27,571 bases of DNA, from positions 1 to 27,571 of IMG/VR virus record IMGVR_UViG_3300007960_000138; one strand, given 5' to 3'. The notes beneath the pieces were generated by a model. The model did not search any database and had not been told where the DNA came from. It was given only the letters and a program-made list of their open reading frames with translations. This DNA comes from a virus. This document shows positions 13,181 to 21,453 of the stretch, one piece after another; within the stretch, counting starts at the first letter, position 1, and every line of letters begins with the position of its first letter. The position numbers were made by a program, and so were the translations under genes.

Positions 13181-15724
13181 CTAGAGGTAGGTATTGGCTC
13201 CGATGATTTCGCTGACTTGCTGCGCGATCTGCTCCGCTAGGTCGGTAGCGTCTGCGCCCACCGAGTTTACCGAGATGTTGAAGGTATGGCCGGACTCAGG
13301 CTGCGCCGAACCCATAAGTGCCGGGTTCCGGCGAGCCAGGTCAGACAGCAGGGATCGTGCGCGGACCGGGCGAGTCTCCGGAATGATCAGCTCGCTGCCG
13401 CGCTCGCCTACCTCAAAGATGCCGCGCGAGGTAACACGCCCGCCATCCGCCATGCCGGGGATCGCCGCGTTGGCTGCTCCGGTGGCGTTGGCGGTAGCGG
13501 CTACGCCTGCGCCCTGCGCGACGGCAGCCGTAATGGCCCCGACAGCCATAGGCCCGAATGACAGCGTTGACCCGAACGATGCGATGGCTGAGGCGGTTGC
13601 CGCCGCCGTGAGTCCCGGCATGGCAGCCGACACCACGGCTTGGTTCTGTGCGATCGTATTCGCAACACCCGCAGCCTGGGTCGCCGCCGATTCAGCTTGA
13701 GCCGCCTTCTCCAGGGCTTTCTTGATCCCGAAGAAGCTGAGGATGTTGTCGACTAGCGGGCGGAAGATGTAGTCATTGATCGCGCCGCCGATGGCCCTCA
13801 TCGGGGTCAGAACGGCGGTGAACAAGTCGTTGATTGCCCCGCCCGCGCCGAGGATCGGTTCAAGGATCTGGTCAAGGAAGATCTGCTTAGCCCGATCACC
13901 GAAGCCAACGAATGCGTCCTCCCAGTCCTTCGATTGGTCTACCAGTGCGCCGCTGATTTCCGCAGACAGCGCGCCTCCCATCTCAGCGCCGATAGGCCCC
14001 ATCTTGTCGATCTCGTCAGCCCAGAACTTAGCCCAGATATAAGTAACCTTCTCTGCCGCCTCCTCGTGAGGCTTACCCAGGGCTTCATTTAGATTCTCAA
14101 GGTTGTCGCCTTCCGGCAGCACAAGAATATCTTTGGCCTCATTGCGGAAGGCTGCCCGCATATTGTGCGCCGCCTGGCGCATATTTGCCGAGACCTTCTT
14201 CAGATCGATGTTGACCTCAGGCTCCCACCCGGTCTTCATCAGCCTCTCAGTTTCTCTGACAGCCTTGCTGATTTTAGTGTTCAGATCATCGATGATCTGA
14301 TCCCAGGCTGCCATGAGGGCGTCATCCTCAGCTAGCCACGCCTTTGCTTTGGCAATCTGGTAAGAGAACCAGACGATACGATCCGCGGAAATGGAGACCT
14401 GATTAGCGAAAATCTTGAACGCGTTGGTGACGAAGTTCAACGCGAACGAAAGGCCGGTTCCGCCGGAGAGCGTGTCTACCATGTAGGCGAGCATCTCGAC
14501 AAAGATAGGCAGCCCCGCCTTAGCGGCGTCCGTGAGGCCCGTGTCCAGGCGCCTAAGATCGTTCTTGGACGCTACGAGCGTGTCTGCGAAAATCGCGACC
14601 CCTTCGCTGACGGTGTTAATCGCCTCAACGAAGTCCTCGTTGCCGCCGATGACCTCTCCGACCTTGCGGGCCATCGAATCATACTCTGAGTTGACGATAT
14701 CTAGCTTCCATTGGAGCGTAGACATCATCTTCTCCAGGCCTTCCTCGACCAGGCCAGAGGACTCGGCTACTCCTCTTAGCAGATCACTTACGCTCTGCTT
14801 GCCAGTCTGGATGCCTAGAGCGGCCTTGAGTCCCTCAAGGTTAGGGATGACCGTAGACAGCGTACCAATGCTTTCCTGGGATAGAGCGGACAGCTCGTCC
14901 AGGATCTTGAAGATGCCGCCGCGATCCCTCAGGACGTCTTCATTGAAGAACTGGAGGTTGAGGTTGGCGATGGCATCCTTAGCCGTGCCTGAGGGCTTGA
15001 TGATCGCCGCGATAATGCCGTTCACGGCGGTCATGGCCTCAGCGGTCTTCACGCCGCCGAGCGTCAGCTTGGCCACCGCTGCGCTCAGGTCATCGAAGCT
15101 GATCCCGGCGTTGGCCGCCATCGCAGCCACGCGACCATAGGACTTCGCCAGCTCCTCGCCTGTGGTCTTGCCCTGCTTGATCGTGGAGAACAGCTTGTCC
15201 GAGACCTCTACGGCCTCATCCGCGCTGAACCCATAGGCGTTCATGATCGTCGTGATCAGGTCGACCGCCGTTGAGGTGTCTACCAGTGCGACCTTGGCAA
15301 ATCTGATCGACGCCTCAAGAACCTTCGTCGCGTCAGCGGCTTCGGTGTTGCCCGCGCTGAAGGTCTGATACATCGCCTTGGCCGTGTCGATAGCGTCCGC
15401 GCCGTACTTGCGGGCGAACTGATCGACTTCACGACCCAGCTTCTCAAACCCTTCACGATTGGTATCGACGATGGTCCATACCTCGGCCATCGCCATTTCA
15501 AATGAAGCAAACGCCTCAATAGATTTACTAATCGGAGCGACTACCCAGTTCTGTACCGCCGAGCCGAACGCCTGGAGTACGCCGATACCCTGGTTGATCG
15601 TAAGCAGGGTATCGCGAGTAGCCGTGCCAAACTTCTTGGCTGCGCTGCGCGCGCTGCCGAACGCTCCGCTTACGCGGTCACGTCCGACGAGGTCGATCCG
15701 GTGTTCGTATCTTGACGATGCCAT
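13181..15724 (-). CDS. Tail tape measure protein
   Basis: An 847-residue protein that sets tail length and lies inside the tail tube. The N-terminal part contains a TP901/PhageMin_Tail-type region (about 80-260: FARKYGADAIDTAKAMYQTFSAGNT, SIRFAKVALVDTSTAVDLITTIMNAYG, ELAKSYGRVAAMAANAGISFDDL). The middle is long and helical, with a hydrophobic Ala/Gly-rich stretch near 680-770. The C-terminus has GMADGGRVTSRGIFEVGERG followed by SELIIPE, typical of tape measures. By the usual rule of about 0.15 nm per residue the tail would be roughly 125 nm. The ATG shares one base with the stop of the frameshifted chaperone (TGATG). Confidence 0.92.
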   Translation of the reverse strand: MASSRYEHRIDLVGRDRVSGAFGSARSAAKKFGTATRDTLLTINQGIGVLQAFGSAVQNWVVAPISKSIEAFASFEMAMAEVWTIVDTNREGFEKLGREVDQFARKYGADAIDTAKAMYQTFSAGNTEAADATKVLEASIRFAKVALVDTSTAVDLITTIMNAYGFSADEAVEVSDKLFSTIKQGKTTGEELAKSYGRVAAMAANAGISFDDLSAAVAKLTLGGVKTAEAMTAVNGIIAAIIKPSGTAKDAIANLNLQFFNEDVLRDRGGIFKILDELSALSQESIGTLSTVIPNLEGLKAALGIQTGKQSVSDLLRGVAESSGLVEEGLEKMMSTLQWKLDIVNSEYDSMARKVGEVIGGNEDFVEAINTVSEGVAIFADTLVASKNDLRRLDTGLTDAAKAGLPIFVEMLAYMVDTLSGGTGLSFALNFVTNAFKIFANQVSISADRIVWFSYQIAKAKAWLAEDDALMAAWDQIIDDLNTKISKAVRETERLMKTGWEPEVNIDLKKVSANMRQAAHNMRAAFRNEAKDILVLPEGDNLENLNEALGKPHEEAAEKVTYIWAKFWADEIDKMGPIGAEMGGALSAEISGALVDQSKDWEDAFVGFGDRAKQIFLDQILEPILGAGGAINDLFTAVLTPMRAIGGAINDYIFRPLVDNILSFFGIKKALEKAAQAESAATQAAGVANTIAQNQAVVSAAMPGLTAAATASAIASFGSTLSFGPMAVGAITAAVAQGAGVAATANATGAANAAIPGMADGGRVTSRGIFEVGERGSELIIPETRPVRARSLLSDLARRNPALMGSAQPESGHTFNISVNSVGADATDLAEQIAQQVSEIIGANTYL

Positions 15725-16247
15725 CAGAGGAGGTCAGCGATGTTGACTACGGGTTGGGCCGTCTTGAGGGCTTTTCGTAGCCGGTCGCTTTCCTCCCATT
15801 TAAGGATGCCGACGAGAGCGTGACCCTCGTCCGCTGGCATCTCCATCAAGTCAGAACGACCGAACCCGAATCGAGTGAGTAGCGCGACATCCCTTACGCG
15901 GGAGTACCGCCGAAAAAACCTGCGGCGACCTCGATCACGCGACCCATGTCGGTAATAGCGATGCCGCTCCAGAAGTCTTCCTCGGACAAGTCTGAGCCGC
16001 CTGCGACGGCGCACCTCCAGACGAGCCAGAGCATCCCTTCTTGCTGGAAAGCCTGGTGAGCTTCACGCTCACTTTCCGGCAAAGCGTCTACCGCCGCAGC
16101 CTCCATTCCCAGGGCTTCGATGTTGCGCCCGAAGTGCTTGCGGAACAGCACCGAGTCCCAGACGGTAGGCGACGCGAAGCGATACTCCTTGTCGCCAATG
16201 GTGATTGCAGCGGTAGCGGAGGGGGTCTTTTCCGGGTTTTGAGTCAT
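15724..16247 (-). CDS. Tail assembly chaperone, long form made by -1 frameshift
   Basis: Predicted 174-residue product: residues 1-112 of the short form, then a shift to the -1 frame at T TTT TTC, then 62 residues starting RRYSRVRDVALLTRFGFGRS and ending NIADLL. The extension has no credible start of its own; its upstream frame reads as Arg-rich nonsense. It ends exactly at the tape measure ATG. This is the layout of lambda G/GT and of most siphoviruses, in which the rarer long form binds the tape measure during tail assembly. The shift is inferred from sequence; its efficiency cannot be judged. Confidence 0.82.
15894..16247 (-). CDS. Tail assembly chaperone, short form
   Basis: A 117-residue protein, the G-like partner in tail assembly. 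It has a small N-terminal beta part (AAITIGDKEYRFASPTVWDSVLFRKHFG) and helical remainder (EGMLWLVWRCAVAGGSDLSEEDFWSGI). It lies between tail tube and tape measure, the invariant place for this gene, and carries a slippery heptamer six codons from its end. It starts three bases after the tail tube stop. Sequence similarity to lambda G is not visible, so the call rests on position, size and the frameshift. Confidence 0.8.
   Translation of the reverse strand: MTQNPEKTPSATAAITIGDKEYRFASPTVWDSVLFRKHFGRNIEALGMEAAAVDALPESEREAHQAFQQEGMLWLVWRCAVAGGSDLSEEDFWSGIAITDMGRVIEVAAGFFGGTPA
15912..15918 (-). promoter_or_regulatory. Slippery heptamer for programmed -1 frameshift
   Basis: Minus-strand T TTT TTC occupies codons 111-112 of the chaperone in the X XXY YYZ register (GGT TTT TTC in the zero frame). 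Slipping back one base moves reading into the only long open frame that reaches the tape measure start. The bases downstream are G+C-rich (CGGCGGTACTCCCGCG) and may form a stimulatory structure. Confidence 0.82.
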
Positions 16248-16250
16248 GGC

Positions 16251-17282
16251 TTAGCCGATGGTAGCATCGCTGTTGGTCAGGGTCATCGTCCCTTCCATCG
16301 TAGCGCCGGAGCGGTAGGCCTTGAACTCCAAGCTCTGGTAAATCGCTCCGGTTTCGGTCATGTGGGGATCCGGCGGTGAGGTCAGCCGGACGTTGGGGAA
16401 GTCCAGGACCAGGCTTTCGCTAGCTGCCGTCGGACCCTCCAGCGTCAGGATCAAGCTCTTGGGAGTGCCTGCCCGGTAGTTCGTCGTGAAGGCATCCCCG
16501 CTAGCGCCAGTACCCTGGAACAGCACTTCCGCGCTGATCGTCACCTCCAGGCGGCCTGCGAGCGTGGGCTCGGACATCTCCGGAGCTTGTAGCACCCTGA
16601 CCGGATCCCACCCCTGGGAGATGGTCACGCTCCAGCGGCGACACGGGTAGGTGTCCTCGCTGGCGTCGGTGCCGTACTTGAACCCGGCAGTGGGGCTGCT
16701 CGCATCGCTCGGAGCCTTGATGAAGTTGTCCGTGGGGTAGGACGGAGTAGGGATGGCGAGGGTGTCGTGACCCGCTCCGATCAGCGTCCACTCAGCTCGC
16801 GCGATGGCGTTGTCTTCGCAGGTGATCGTGCAGGCGGTCGGACGGCAGCCGTAGTACCGATCCGCTACGTCGGACCCGCTAACCAGTAGGCCGTCCCTAG
16901 CGACGATGAAGGACAGCCCCTTGCCCGCCATACCGGAGGCGTAATCGCCCACGCTGAGCGTATGGGTGTAGGGACCGGCCCCAGCATCGGCTGACTCATC
17001 GAACAGCAGGTGCTCCAGGAGAAGGCCCCAGCCGCCGCCGTACCGGAGGTCATGCGACCAGGTGCCCGAGACGGCCTTCATCCCCTTCACGACATCGGCG
17101 GTGTCGACCCCTCGCTCGACCGTGTGGGAGGCCTCCAGGAACTCTTGATCGAGCTGGAAGGTCTCATCGCCCGGAGCGATCTGAAGGTAGTGGCTGGCGC
17201 TGGTGGCCGATCCAAAGCTACTCTCCTCCCCCCAGCCAATGAACCCCCCAATGCCAACGCGACGGTCAACGAAATCAGTCAT
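16251..17282 (-). CDS. Major tail protein (tail tube)
   Basis: A 343-residue protein taken as the tube subunit from its position just before the tail chaperone pair. It has the features of large siphovirus tube proteins: GIGGFIGWGEESSFGSATSASHYLQI at the start, EASHTVERGVDTADVVKGMKAVSGTWSHDLRYGGGWGLLLEHLLF, FIVARDGLLVSGSDVADRYYGCRPTACTITCEDNAIARAEWTLIG, and a final ALPHA-free beta-rich part. The length is above that of lambda V, suggesting an added domain. It overlaps the stop of the preceding small gene by 8 bases. Confidence 0.8.
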   Translation of the reverse strand: MTDFVDRRVGIGGFIGWGEESSFGSATSASHYLQIAPGDETFQLDQEFLEASHTVERGVDTADVVKGMKAVSGTWSHDLRYGGGWGLLLEHLLFDESADAGAGPYTHTLSVGDYASGMAGKGLSFIVARDGLLVSGSDVADRYYGCRPTACTITCEDNAIARAEWTLIGAGHDTLAIPTPSYPTDNFIKAPSDASSPTAGFKYGTDASEDTYPCRRWSVTISQGWDPVRVLQAPEMSEPTLAGRLEVTISAEVLFQGTGASGDAFTTNYRAGTPKSLILTLEGPTAASESLVLDFPNVRLTSPPDPHMTETGAIYQSLEFKAYRSGATMEGTMTLTNSDATIG

Positions 17283-17478
17283 TGGTCTTCTCCTCGCTCT
17301 TTACGGACTTCTTCTTGGCGGCGGCATCGCCCGGGCTTTCGACCGGGGTAAACCTGCCGTCAGCGACCAGCGACTTCGCCAGCTCATCGGGCAGGTCGAT
17401 CTCTCCGAGGTACGGTACAGTTCCAATCCGAGGCAACCGAACCGCAGCCTTTAGGGTGCTGGTGTTCTTGATTCTCAT
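17275..17478 (-). CDS. Small unknown protein between tail terminator and tail tube
   Basis: A 67-residue protein. The first 45 residues (RIKNTSTLKAAVRLPRIGTVPYLGEIDLPDELAKSLVADGRFTPV) look like a small beta domain followed by a helix. The tail is lysine/glutamate-rich and disordered-looking (KKKSVKSEEKTND). It resembles in layout the small protein after the capsid gene at 19247-19477: a short folded unit with a charged tail. It is linked by TAATG upstream and by an 8-base overlap downstream. I do not recognise a named family. Confidence 0.6.
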   Translation of the reverse strand: MRIKNTSTLKAAVRLPRIGTVPYLGEIDLPDELAKSLVADGRFTPVESPGDAAAKKKSVKSEEKTND

Positions 17479-17921
17479 TAGGTCAGGCTGGGAAACCAGC
17501 CGATTTGGTAGACGATGGTTGCGACTCCCTGACGTAGCTCAGCTTCGTCCAGGTACTCGATTGTAGTGCCGCCGTAAGTTACCTGACCGACGTTGGCGGT
17601 CCAGGCGGATTTGGCTTCTAGCGCCGCCTCGACTTCCTCGCAGATGGTATCCAGCGTATCGTCGAAGTCGGTCACTACCTTTACGTGCGCCTCGACGACT
17701 AGCTCGATCTCCCGCGCATAGCCGCCCCAGGTGCCCGTCACGCTGACGTACTCGCGCTCCATCGCCCCGAAGCTGTCCGACCGGGTGTAGACCTTCAGGC
17801 ACGGGAGGCTGCCGTCAGACAGAGGGTAGACCGAAGACGCGAACACATTACTCCCAGTAGTGGCCAGCCCGGTGAGGGCCGTAACCGCAGAGTCACGCAC
17901 GGTATTCCTGGGATGCGTCAC
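17478..17921 (-). CDS. Tail terminator-like protein
   Basis: A 147-residue protein with the alpha-beta plan of lambda U/tail terminator proteins. It has an N-terminal helix (NTVRDSAVTALTGLATTG), strands LPCLKVYTRSD and IELVVEAHVKVV, a central helix (DDTLDTICEEVEAALEAK) and a last strand (GVATIVYQIGWF). Such proteins cap the finished tail tube and join it to the head. The gene position, after the head completion gene and before the tube, agrees. The GTG start overlaps the previous stop as GTGA. Confidence 0.72.
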   Translation of the reverse strand: MTHPRNTVRDSAVTALTGLATTGSNVFASSVYPLSDGSLPCLKVYTRSDSFGAMEREYVSVTGTWGGYAREIELVVEAHVKVVTDFDDTLDTICEEVEAALEAKSAWTANVGQVTYGGTTIEYLDEAELRQGVATIVYQIGWFPSLT

Positions 17922-18478
17922 GACCCCTTGATCCGCTCGACGTAGAGCTGGCCGTAAGTGAGGACGATGTTTTTGTCGGTGTCATCAGCTTTGACGCGGA
18001 GATCGAGATCACCGGCTGCTGTGACTTCAAAGCATCCCGTGGCTCCGCATGAACCGGTAGCTCCTCCGCTGTTCATCCTGCGCTGGTTGGCGCAGGACTG
18101 AATCTCCGTTCCGTCTAGATGCGGCGCAAAGACGAAGGTGGTGCTGGGCGATCCGCTGAACGACACCTGAAAGGTCACGCGGTAGACACCGGTACGGGTC
18201 AGCGCGATCTTGTCGCTGGCTACGGTGGGCGTAGTATTGCTCGACTCGCCGTTGGTTGCGAACCCGGTTACTGCCACGTAGCTCGTACCAATACTTGTCT
18301 GTGTCGTACTCCCGTTGTGGACGTAGATCTCGCCGTAGGTAGCCCAGTGGTTGAACAGGCTAAGGCGGCTGGTCTTATACGACGCGGGCGTAGTAGCGAC
18401 ACTGCCGACGATCTCAAGCAAGTCGGTATCGGCTTCTGAGCTGATTGCGTCAAGATCGGTGATCTTCTTGTTAACCAT
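17918..18478 (-). CDS. Virion protein with C1q/TNF-like jelly-roll domain
   Basis: A 186-residue protein. The N-terminal KITDLDAISSEADTDLLEIVGSVA segment is a widespread phage module that tethers a receptor-binding or decorating domain to the virion. The rest (about 45-186) is beta-rich with a C1q/TNF-like rhythm: TSIGTSYVAVTGF, VASDKIALTRTGVYRVTFQVSFSG, FEVTAAGDLDLRVKADDT. It contains cysteines (SCANQRR, GSCGATGCF). Its position among head-tail joining genes is not the usual one for a fibre, so it may decorate the head or neck. It is linked by TAATG to the joining protein gene. Function is inferred. Confidence 0.6.
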   Translation of the reverse strand: MVNKKITDLDAISSEADTDLLEIVGSVATTPASYKTSRLSLFNHWATYGEIYVHNGSTTQTSIGTSYVAVTGFATNGESSNTTPTVASDKIALTRTGVYRVTFQVSFSGSPSTTFVFAPHLDGTEIQSCANQRRMNSGGATGSCGATGCFEVTAAGDLDLRVKADDTDKNIVLTYGQLYVERIKGS

Positions 18479-18846
18479 TAGCCCGTGATCCGCACAAGTC
18501 CGCTCTCAGTCACACGCTGATCCCCAGCTTCGGTCGTCCGCGTGTCGCCTAGCGATGGAGTGCCGCCGCCGACGACTTCCTCAAGAACCAGGGTTTTCAT
18601 GCCAGTACCGTCAGGCTGAAGTACGCGGACGGTGTAGGAGGTGTCATTCACGATGAGCGCATCGCCCACCGAAACTGAACTCAGATCATCGTCGTCGCCA
18701 AGCACGACGGGGAACTCGCCCTGGACGCCTGCTACTTCGACGTAACCGTGGTCGAACACGACAGACACCGAAGATCCTCCGACCGAGGCAGGGACGGCGA
18801 AGTCGTCCTCTACCAAGAACTCGGAGTGATCTTCGGTGAAAGCCAT
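18478..18846 (-). CDS. Head-tail joining protein, FII-like
   Basis: A 122-residue protein beginning MAFTEDHSEFLVEDDFAVPASVGG, the pattern of small lambda FII-type head-tail attachment proteins. It continues with VSVVFDHGYVEVAG and SVGDALIVNDTSYTVRVLQPDGTGMKTLVLE, a compact beta barrel. The last 25 residues are a Thr/Arg/Glu-rich tail with a short repeat (DTRTTEAGDQRVTESG). It would sit on the connector and receive the tail. No Shine-Dalgarno is evident; 11 bases separate it from the upstream stop. Confidence 0.72.
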   Translation of the reverse strand: MAFTEDHSEFLVEDDFAVPASVGGSSVSVVFDHGYVEVAGVQGEFPVVLGDDDDLSSVSVGDALIVNDTSYTVRVLQPDGTGMKTLVLEEVVGGGTPSLGDTRTTEAGDQRVTESGLVRITG

Positions 18847-18857
18847 GTGTCGGAAGG

Positions 18858-19250
18858 TTAGGACGGGTACTTGTCGAACCCGATGCCCGTGACCGAAGCC
18901 TCGAAGGTCGGGGTGCTGGTACCGCCGACCGTGAGATGTGCGCGGATGTACTGCGAGGCGGCGTCAGCCGAGATGGTCAGGGAGAACTGATCATCGTCAT
19001 TGGAGGTGGTCACCTGGTCAAACGCGGCCCCGGTGATGTCGGACCAAGTCGAGTTGTCCGCAGACTCCTGGATCTTGACGTCAAGGGTGGGCGAGGAGCC
19101 AGCGGCGTTGGTGGTGGACAGAACGATGAGGATCTGCCCGGTGAGACCCGAGATGTCAACGCCGGATTCGGTGCTGGCCCCCGAGCCGTAAGTGTCGGCG
19201 TTCGCGAGGTCGATCAGAGTGACCGCGCCGCCCCATGATTGGACGTTCAT
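18858..19250 (-). CDS. Small virion protein, possibly capsid decoration
   Basis: A 130-residue beta-rich protein. TYGSGASTESGVDISGLTGQILIVLSTTNAAGSSPTLDVKIQESADNSTWSDITGAAF is a recurring phage virion motif resembling a jelly roll with a sample-like IQESxDxSTW segment. The rest (VTTSNDDDQFSLTISADAASQYIRAHLTVGG) continues the sheet. Its place directly after the capsid gene block suggests a head decoration or completion role (inference). The start overlaps the previous stop as ATGA. Confidence 0.6.
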   Translation of the reverse strand: MNVQSWGGAVTLIDLANADTYGSGASTESGVDISGLTGQILIVLSTTNAAGSSPTLDVKIQESADNSTWSDITGAAFDQVTTSNDDDQFSLTISADAASQYIRAHLTVGGTSTPTFEASVTGIGFDKYPS

Positions 19251-19477
19251 GCTTCTTCTCCTGCCTCGGTTTCGGAGGCCTTCGTCTTCTTGGTGTATCG
19301 TCGAGTAGCCTTGGGTTGCGCGGCTTCTTCAACAACTGGCTGGGCTTCATGGTGCAGCTCAGCCTTACGCATCGCCACCAGGCGTCGTGCGGTGGCGTCA
19401 GGTACTTCCAGGATCTTGCCCGGGGTCACGACGGCACGACCGCAGATGGTGCGCCGTAGAATCTTGATCTTGGTCAT
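19247..19477 (-). CDS. Small unknown protein after the capsid gene
   Basis: A 76-residue protein: TKIKILRRTICGRAVVTPGKILEVPDATARRLVAMRKAELHHE forms a small strand-helix unit, then a Glu/Lys/Ala-rich tail (KATRRYTKKTKASETEAGEEA). Proteins of this size and N-terminal pattern commonly follow the capsid gene in phages, and their function is not settled. The ATG at 19477 is chosen over an upstream in-frame start because an AGGAA site lies 5 bases before it. A stem-loop (19498-19525) separates it from the capsid stop. Confidence 0.65.
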   Translation of the reverse strand: MTKIKILRRTICGRAVVTPGKILEVPDATARRLVAMRKAELHHEAQPVVEEAAQPKATRRYTKKTKASETEAGEEA

Positions 19478-19497
19478 GGCATTCCTCGCCGCCGCCA

Positions 19498-19525
19498 ACT
19501 CCTGTAGGAGGAATCCCACAGGAGT
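19498..19525 (-). other. Stem-loop between capsid gene and next gene
   Basis: ACTCCTGT (19498-19505) and ACAGGAGT (19518-19525) are exact reverse complements with a 12-base loop, 15 bases beyond the capsid stop codon. No T-run follows on the minus strand. It could slow or partially stop transcription, or stabilise the 3' end of capsid mRNA to keep capsid the most abundant product. Confidence 0.5.
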
Positions 19526-19539
19526 CAGCTAGCCGCCTT

Positions 19540-21453
19540 CTACGCCGTGATCACGTCGTTGGCGATGGAGAAGGACTCCGCGTGGCGCACGGCGATGTCC
19601 ATGTCCTGGAACACAGTCACCCGGACGAGGCCCGAGGTGCTGTTGCTGTAGGGGTCGACCAGGAGATCCATGCCCGACCACATACCGACCAGCAGGCTCG
19701 ACCAGTCCCCGAAGATGACCGCCGACAGGGTCGCGCCCGAGCCGCCCTTTTCAAGATTGCTGGGCAGCTGGTTCGACATGAGAACCGGATACTCCAGGAG
19801 AGTACCGGTGTCGTACAGGTGCCTCTCGCCGTAGGTCGCGGTGATGAGGGTCTGACGCAGCTTGCCGATGGTCTGCGCGTTCATGACCCAGGCGAGGTCG
19901 CCAGCCAGAGCGTTGTCCTGGCTGACCTCGGTGATCGCATCGACCAGGTCGCCCCAGTCCAGGACCTTGCCGTTGGTGTCACCGCCGAAGGTCCCGACCC
20001 CGGTGGTGTTCAGGATGCCCTCAGGCTCGTTGTCGGACCCGCTTCCGTTGATGGCGGCGAGGTCAGTCGCGAGGCCGATCCGCTTCATCAGATCGGACTC
20101 CACGAACGCCTGGATGTCGATGCTCGACTGGAGCAGGATCTTCCGGCTGAGTTCGGTGTACGCGCCGACGGTCTTCGGCACCAGAGTCACCTGGTCGAAC
20201 GCCTGAGTGGACTCAGTCAGAGTCCCGCTCTCAGCGACCCAGTAGGCCGTGCCGCCGGTGGTCTGGCGAGGGAAGGTCACGGGACCGGCGAGGTCGCGAA
20301 CGACCGTACCGCGCTGAAGAACGAGGCTGGAGTTGTCCAGCTTCTCGATCATGGTGCGGTAGTCCGGGGCGACGGTCGCACCGCCGCTGCCGAAGGTGCC
20401 GACCGTCAGGTCGCGCTTCATGACGTCGGGCGGAACCAGCAGACCCTGCGGCTCCTTGCCGCGCTTGGCCGCGAAAGCATCGCTGGCCTCGATTTCGAAC
20501 GCAGCCTCTTCACGGCTACGGCGGTCGTTCGGGTTGGCGAGGTAGCGGAGCGCACGGACGATGTTGAACCGACGCGCCTCCTTGGGGTCCATCCCGAGTT
20601 CAAGGTCTCCGACCGGGCGAGCCTTGGAACTAGCCGTCGCGCCGCGCGATGCGTGAATGCTGGTGAGCAGCTCCGACTGGAACTTCTCGACGCTCCAGTT
20701 CTCGGAGATGGCTCGCGAAGCGAGGTCACTCTGCCGGTGCTGGGTTCCGAGCGTGTGGATAGTGGCCATGCGCTGGCGTTCCGCCTTGAGCGCGTCCTCC
20801 ACAGCTTGGCTGGTGTCCACCGTCGGGGTGGCTTGCGGCTCCACCGGAGTCGACGGAGCGGGATCTTGGTCAGGGCGCATCTGTTGTCCTCTTGTGGTGA
20901 TGCCGTTATTGGGGTCGTTGTCATCGTCAGGCGCCTGGAAATCAAAGTTCCTGCCTACGCCTACGGTGTCGTCAGCTGGGATGCTGACGATGGAGATTTC
21001 GTGGGGAGTCCACGCGGTCACTCGCTTCAGGGCGAGCTGGTTTCTGGAGGGGTCAGCCTCCCGCTCAGTGACGGCATCCTGGATGGTGTACCCGACGCTA
21101 GCCTTGCCTCGGATGCCGTCCTTGATGTCCTGGAAGATCTCCTCGGCCTTCGCGCTACGGCTGAACTTCACCGTGGCCCGACCGACCTTGTCTTCGATCC
21201 TGGCGTTCAGCACAACACCGATCTGATCGTAGGCGTTGTGGTTGAACAGGAGCGGAGCGCCGTTCTTGAGCCTCGTCATGTTGACGTGACTCCGCTTGTG
21301 GCTGAGGATCTCCATACCGAACCATTGTTCGGCAGGCTCCTCGCTACTGAAGGCGAGCGATACCGTTCGCTCATCCTCGTCCAGAGAGGATCTGTCGAAC
21401 CGGAAAGTCCGGTGGAACAGCTCCATCGTGCCTTGGTCTGCCTCAGGATTCAT
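19540..21453 (-). CDS. Prohead protease fused to HK97-type major capsid protein
   Basis: A 637-residue polyprotein. Residues about 10-170 are a prohead protease: FDRSSLDEDERTVSLAFSSE, LLFNHNAYDQIGVV with catalytic-type H72, IRGKASVGY with S119, and WTPHEISIVSIPAD with E154. Residues about 180-270 are a low-complexity and helical linker, probably scaffold/delta region. Residues about 330-637 are an HK97-fold capsid: GGATVAPDYRTMIEKLDNSSLVLQRGTVVRDLAG, FPRQTTGGTAYWVAES, LATDLAAINGSGSDNEPEGIL, LLVGMWSGMDLLVDPYS. Fusion means protease and capsid are made one to one and the protease must cut itself free. The ATG at 21453 overlaps the portal end by 11 bases; the next ATG is nine codons in. Confidence 0.9.
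   Translation of the reverse strand: MNPEADQGTMELFHRTFRFDRSSLDEDERTVSLAFSSEEPAEQWFGMEILSHKRSHVNMTRLKNGAPLLFNHNAYDQIGVVLNARIEDKVGRATVKFSRSAKAEEIFQDIKDGIRGKASVGYTIQDAVTEREADPSRNQLALKRVTAWTPHEISIVSIPADDTVGVGRNFDFQAPDDDNDPNNGITTRGQQMRPDQDPAPSTPVEPQATPTVDTSQAVEDALKAERQRMATIHTLGTQHRQSDLASRAISENWSVEKFQSELLTSIHASRGATASSKARPVGDLELGMDPKEARRFNIVRALRYLANPNDRRSREEAAFEIEASDAFAAKRGKEPQGLLVPPDVMKRDLTVGTFGSGGATVAPDYRTMIEKLDNSSLVLQRGTVVRDLAGPVTFPRQTTGGTAYWVAESGTLTESTQAFDQVTLVPKTVGAYTELSRKILLQSSIDIQAFVESDLMKRIGLATDLAAINGSGSDNEPEGILNTTGVGTFGGDTNGKVLDWGDLVDAITEVSQDNALAGDLAWVMNAQTIGKLRQTLITATYGERHLYDTGTLLEYPVLMSNQLPSNLEKGGSGATLSAVIFGDWSSLLVGMWSGMDLLVDPYSNSTSGLVRVTVFQDMDIAVRHAESFSIANDVITA

Noticed and set aside
15724-16014. 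A separate 96-residue gene before the tape measure
   Set aside because: Its first part is Arg-rich out-of-frame chaperone sequence. Only the part after the slippery heptamer is sensible, so it is the frameshift extension.
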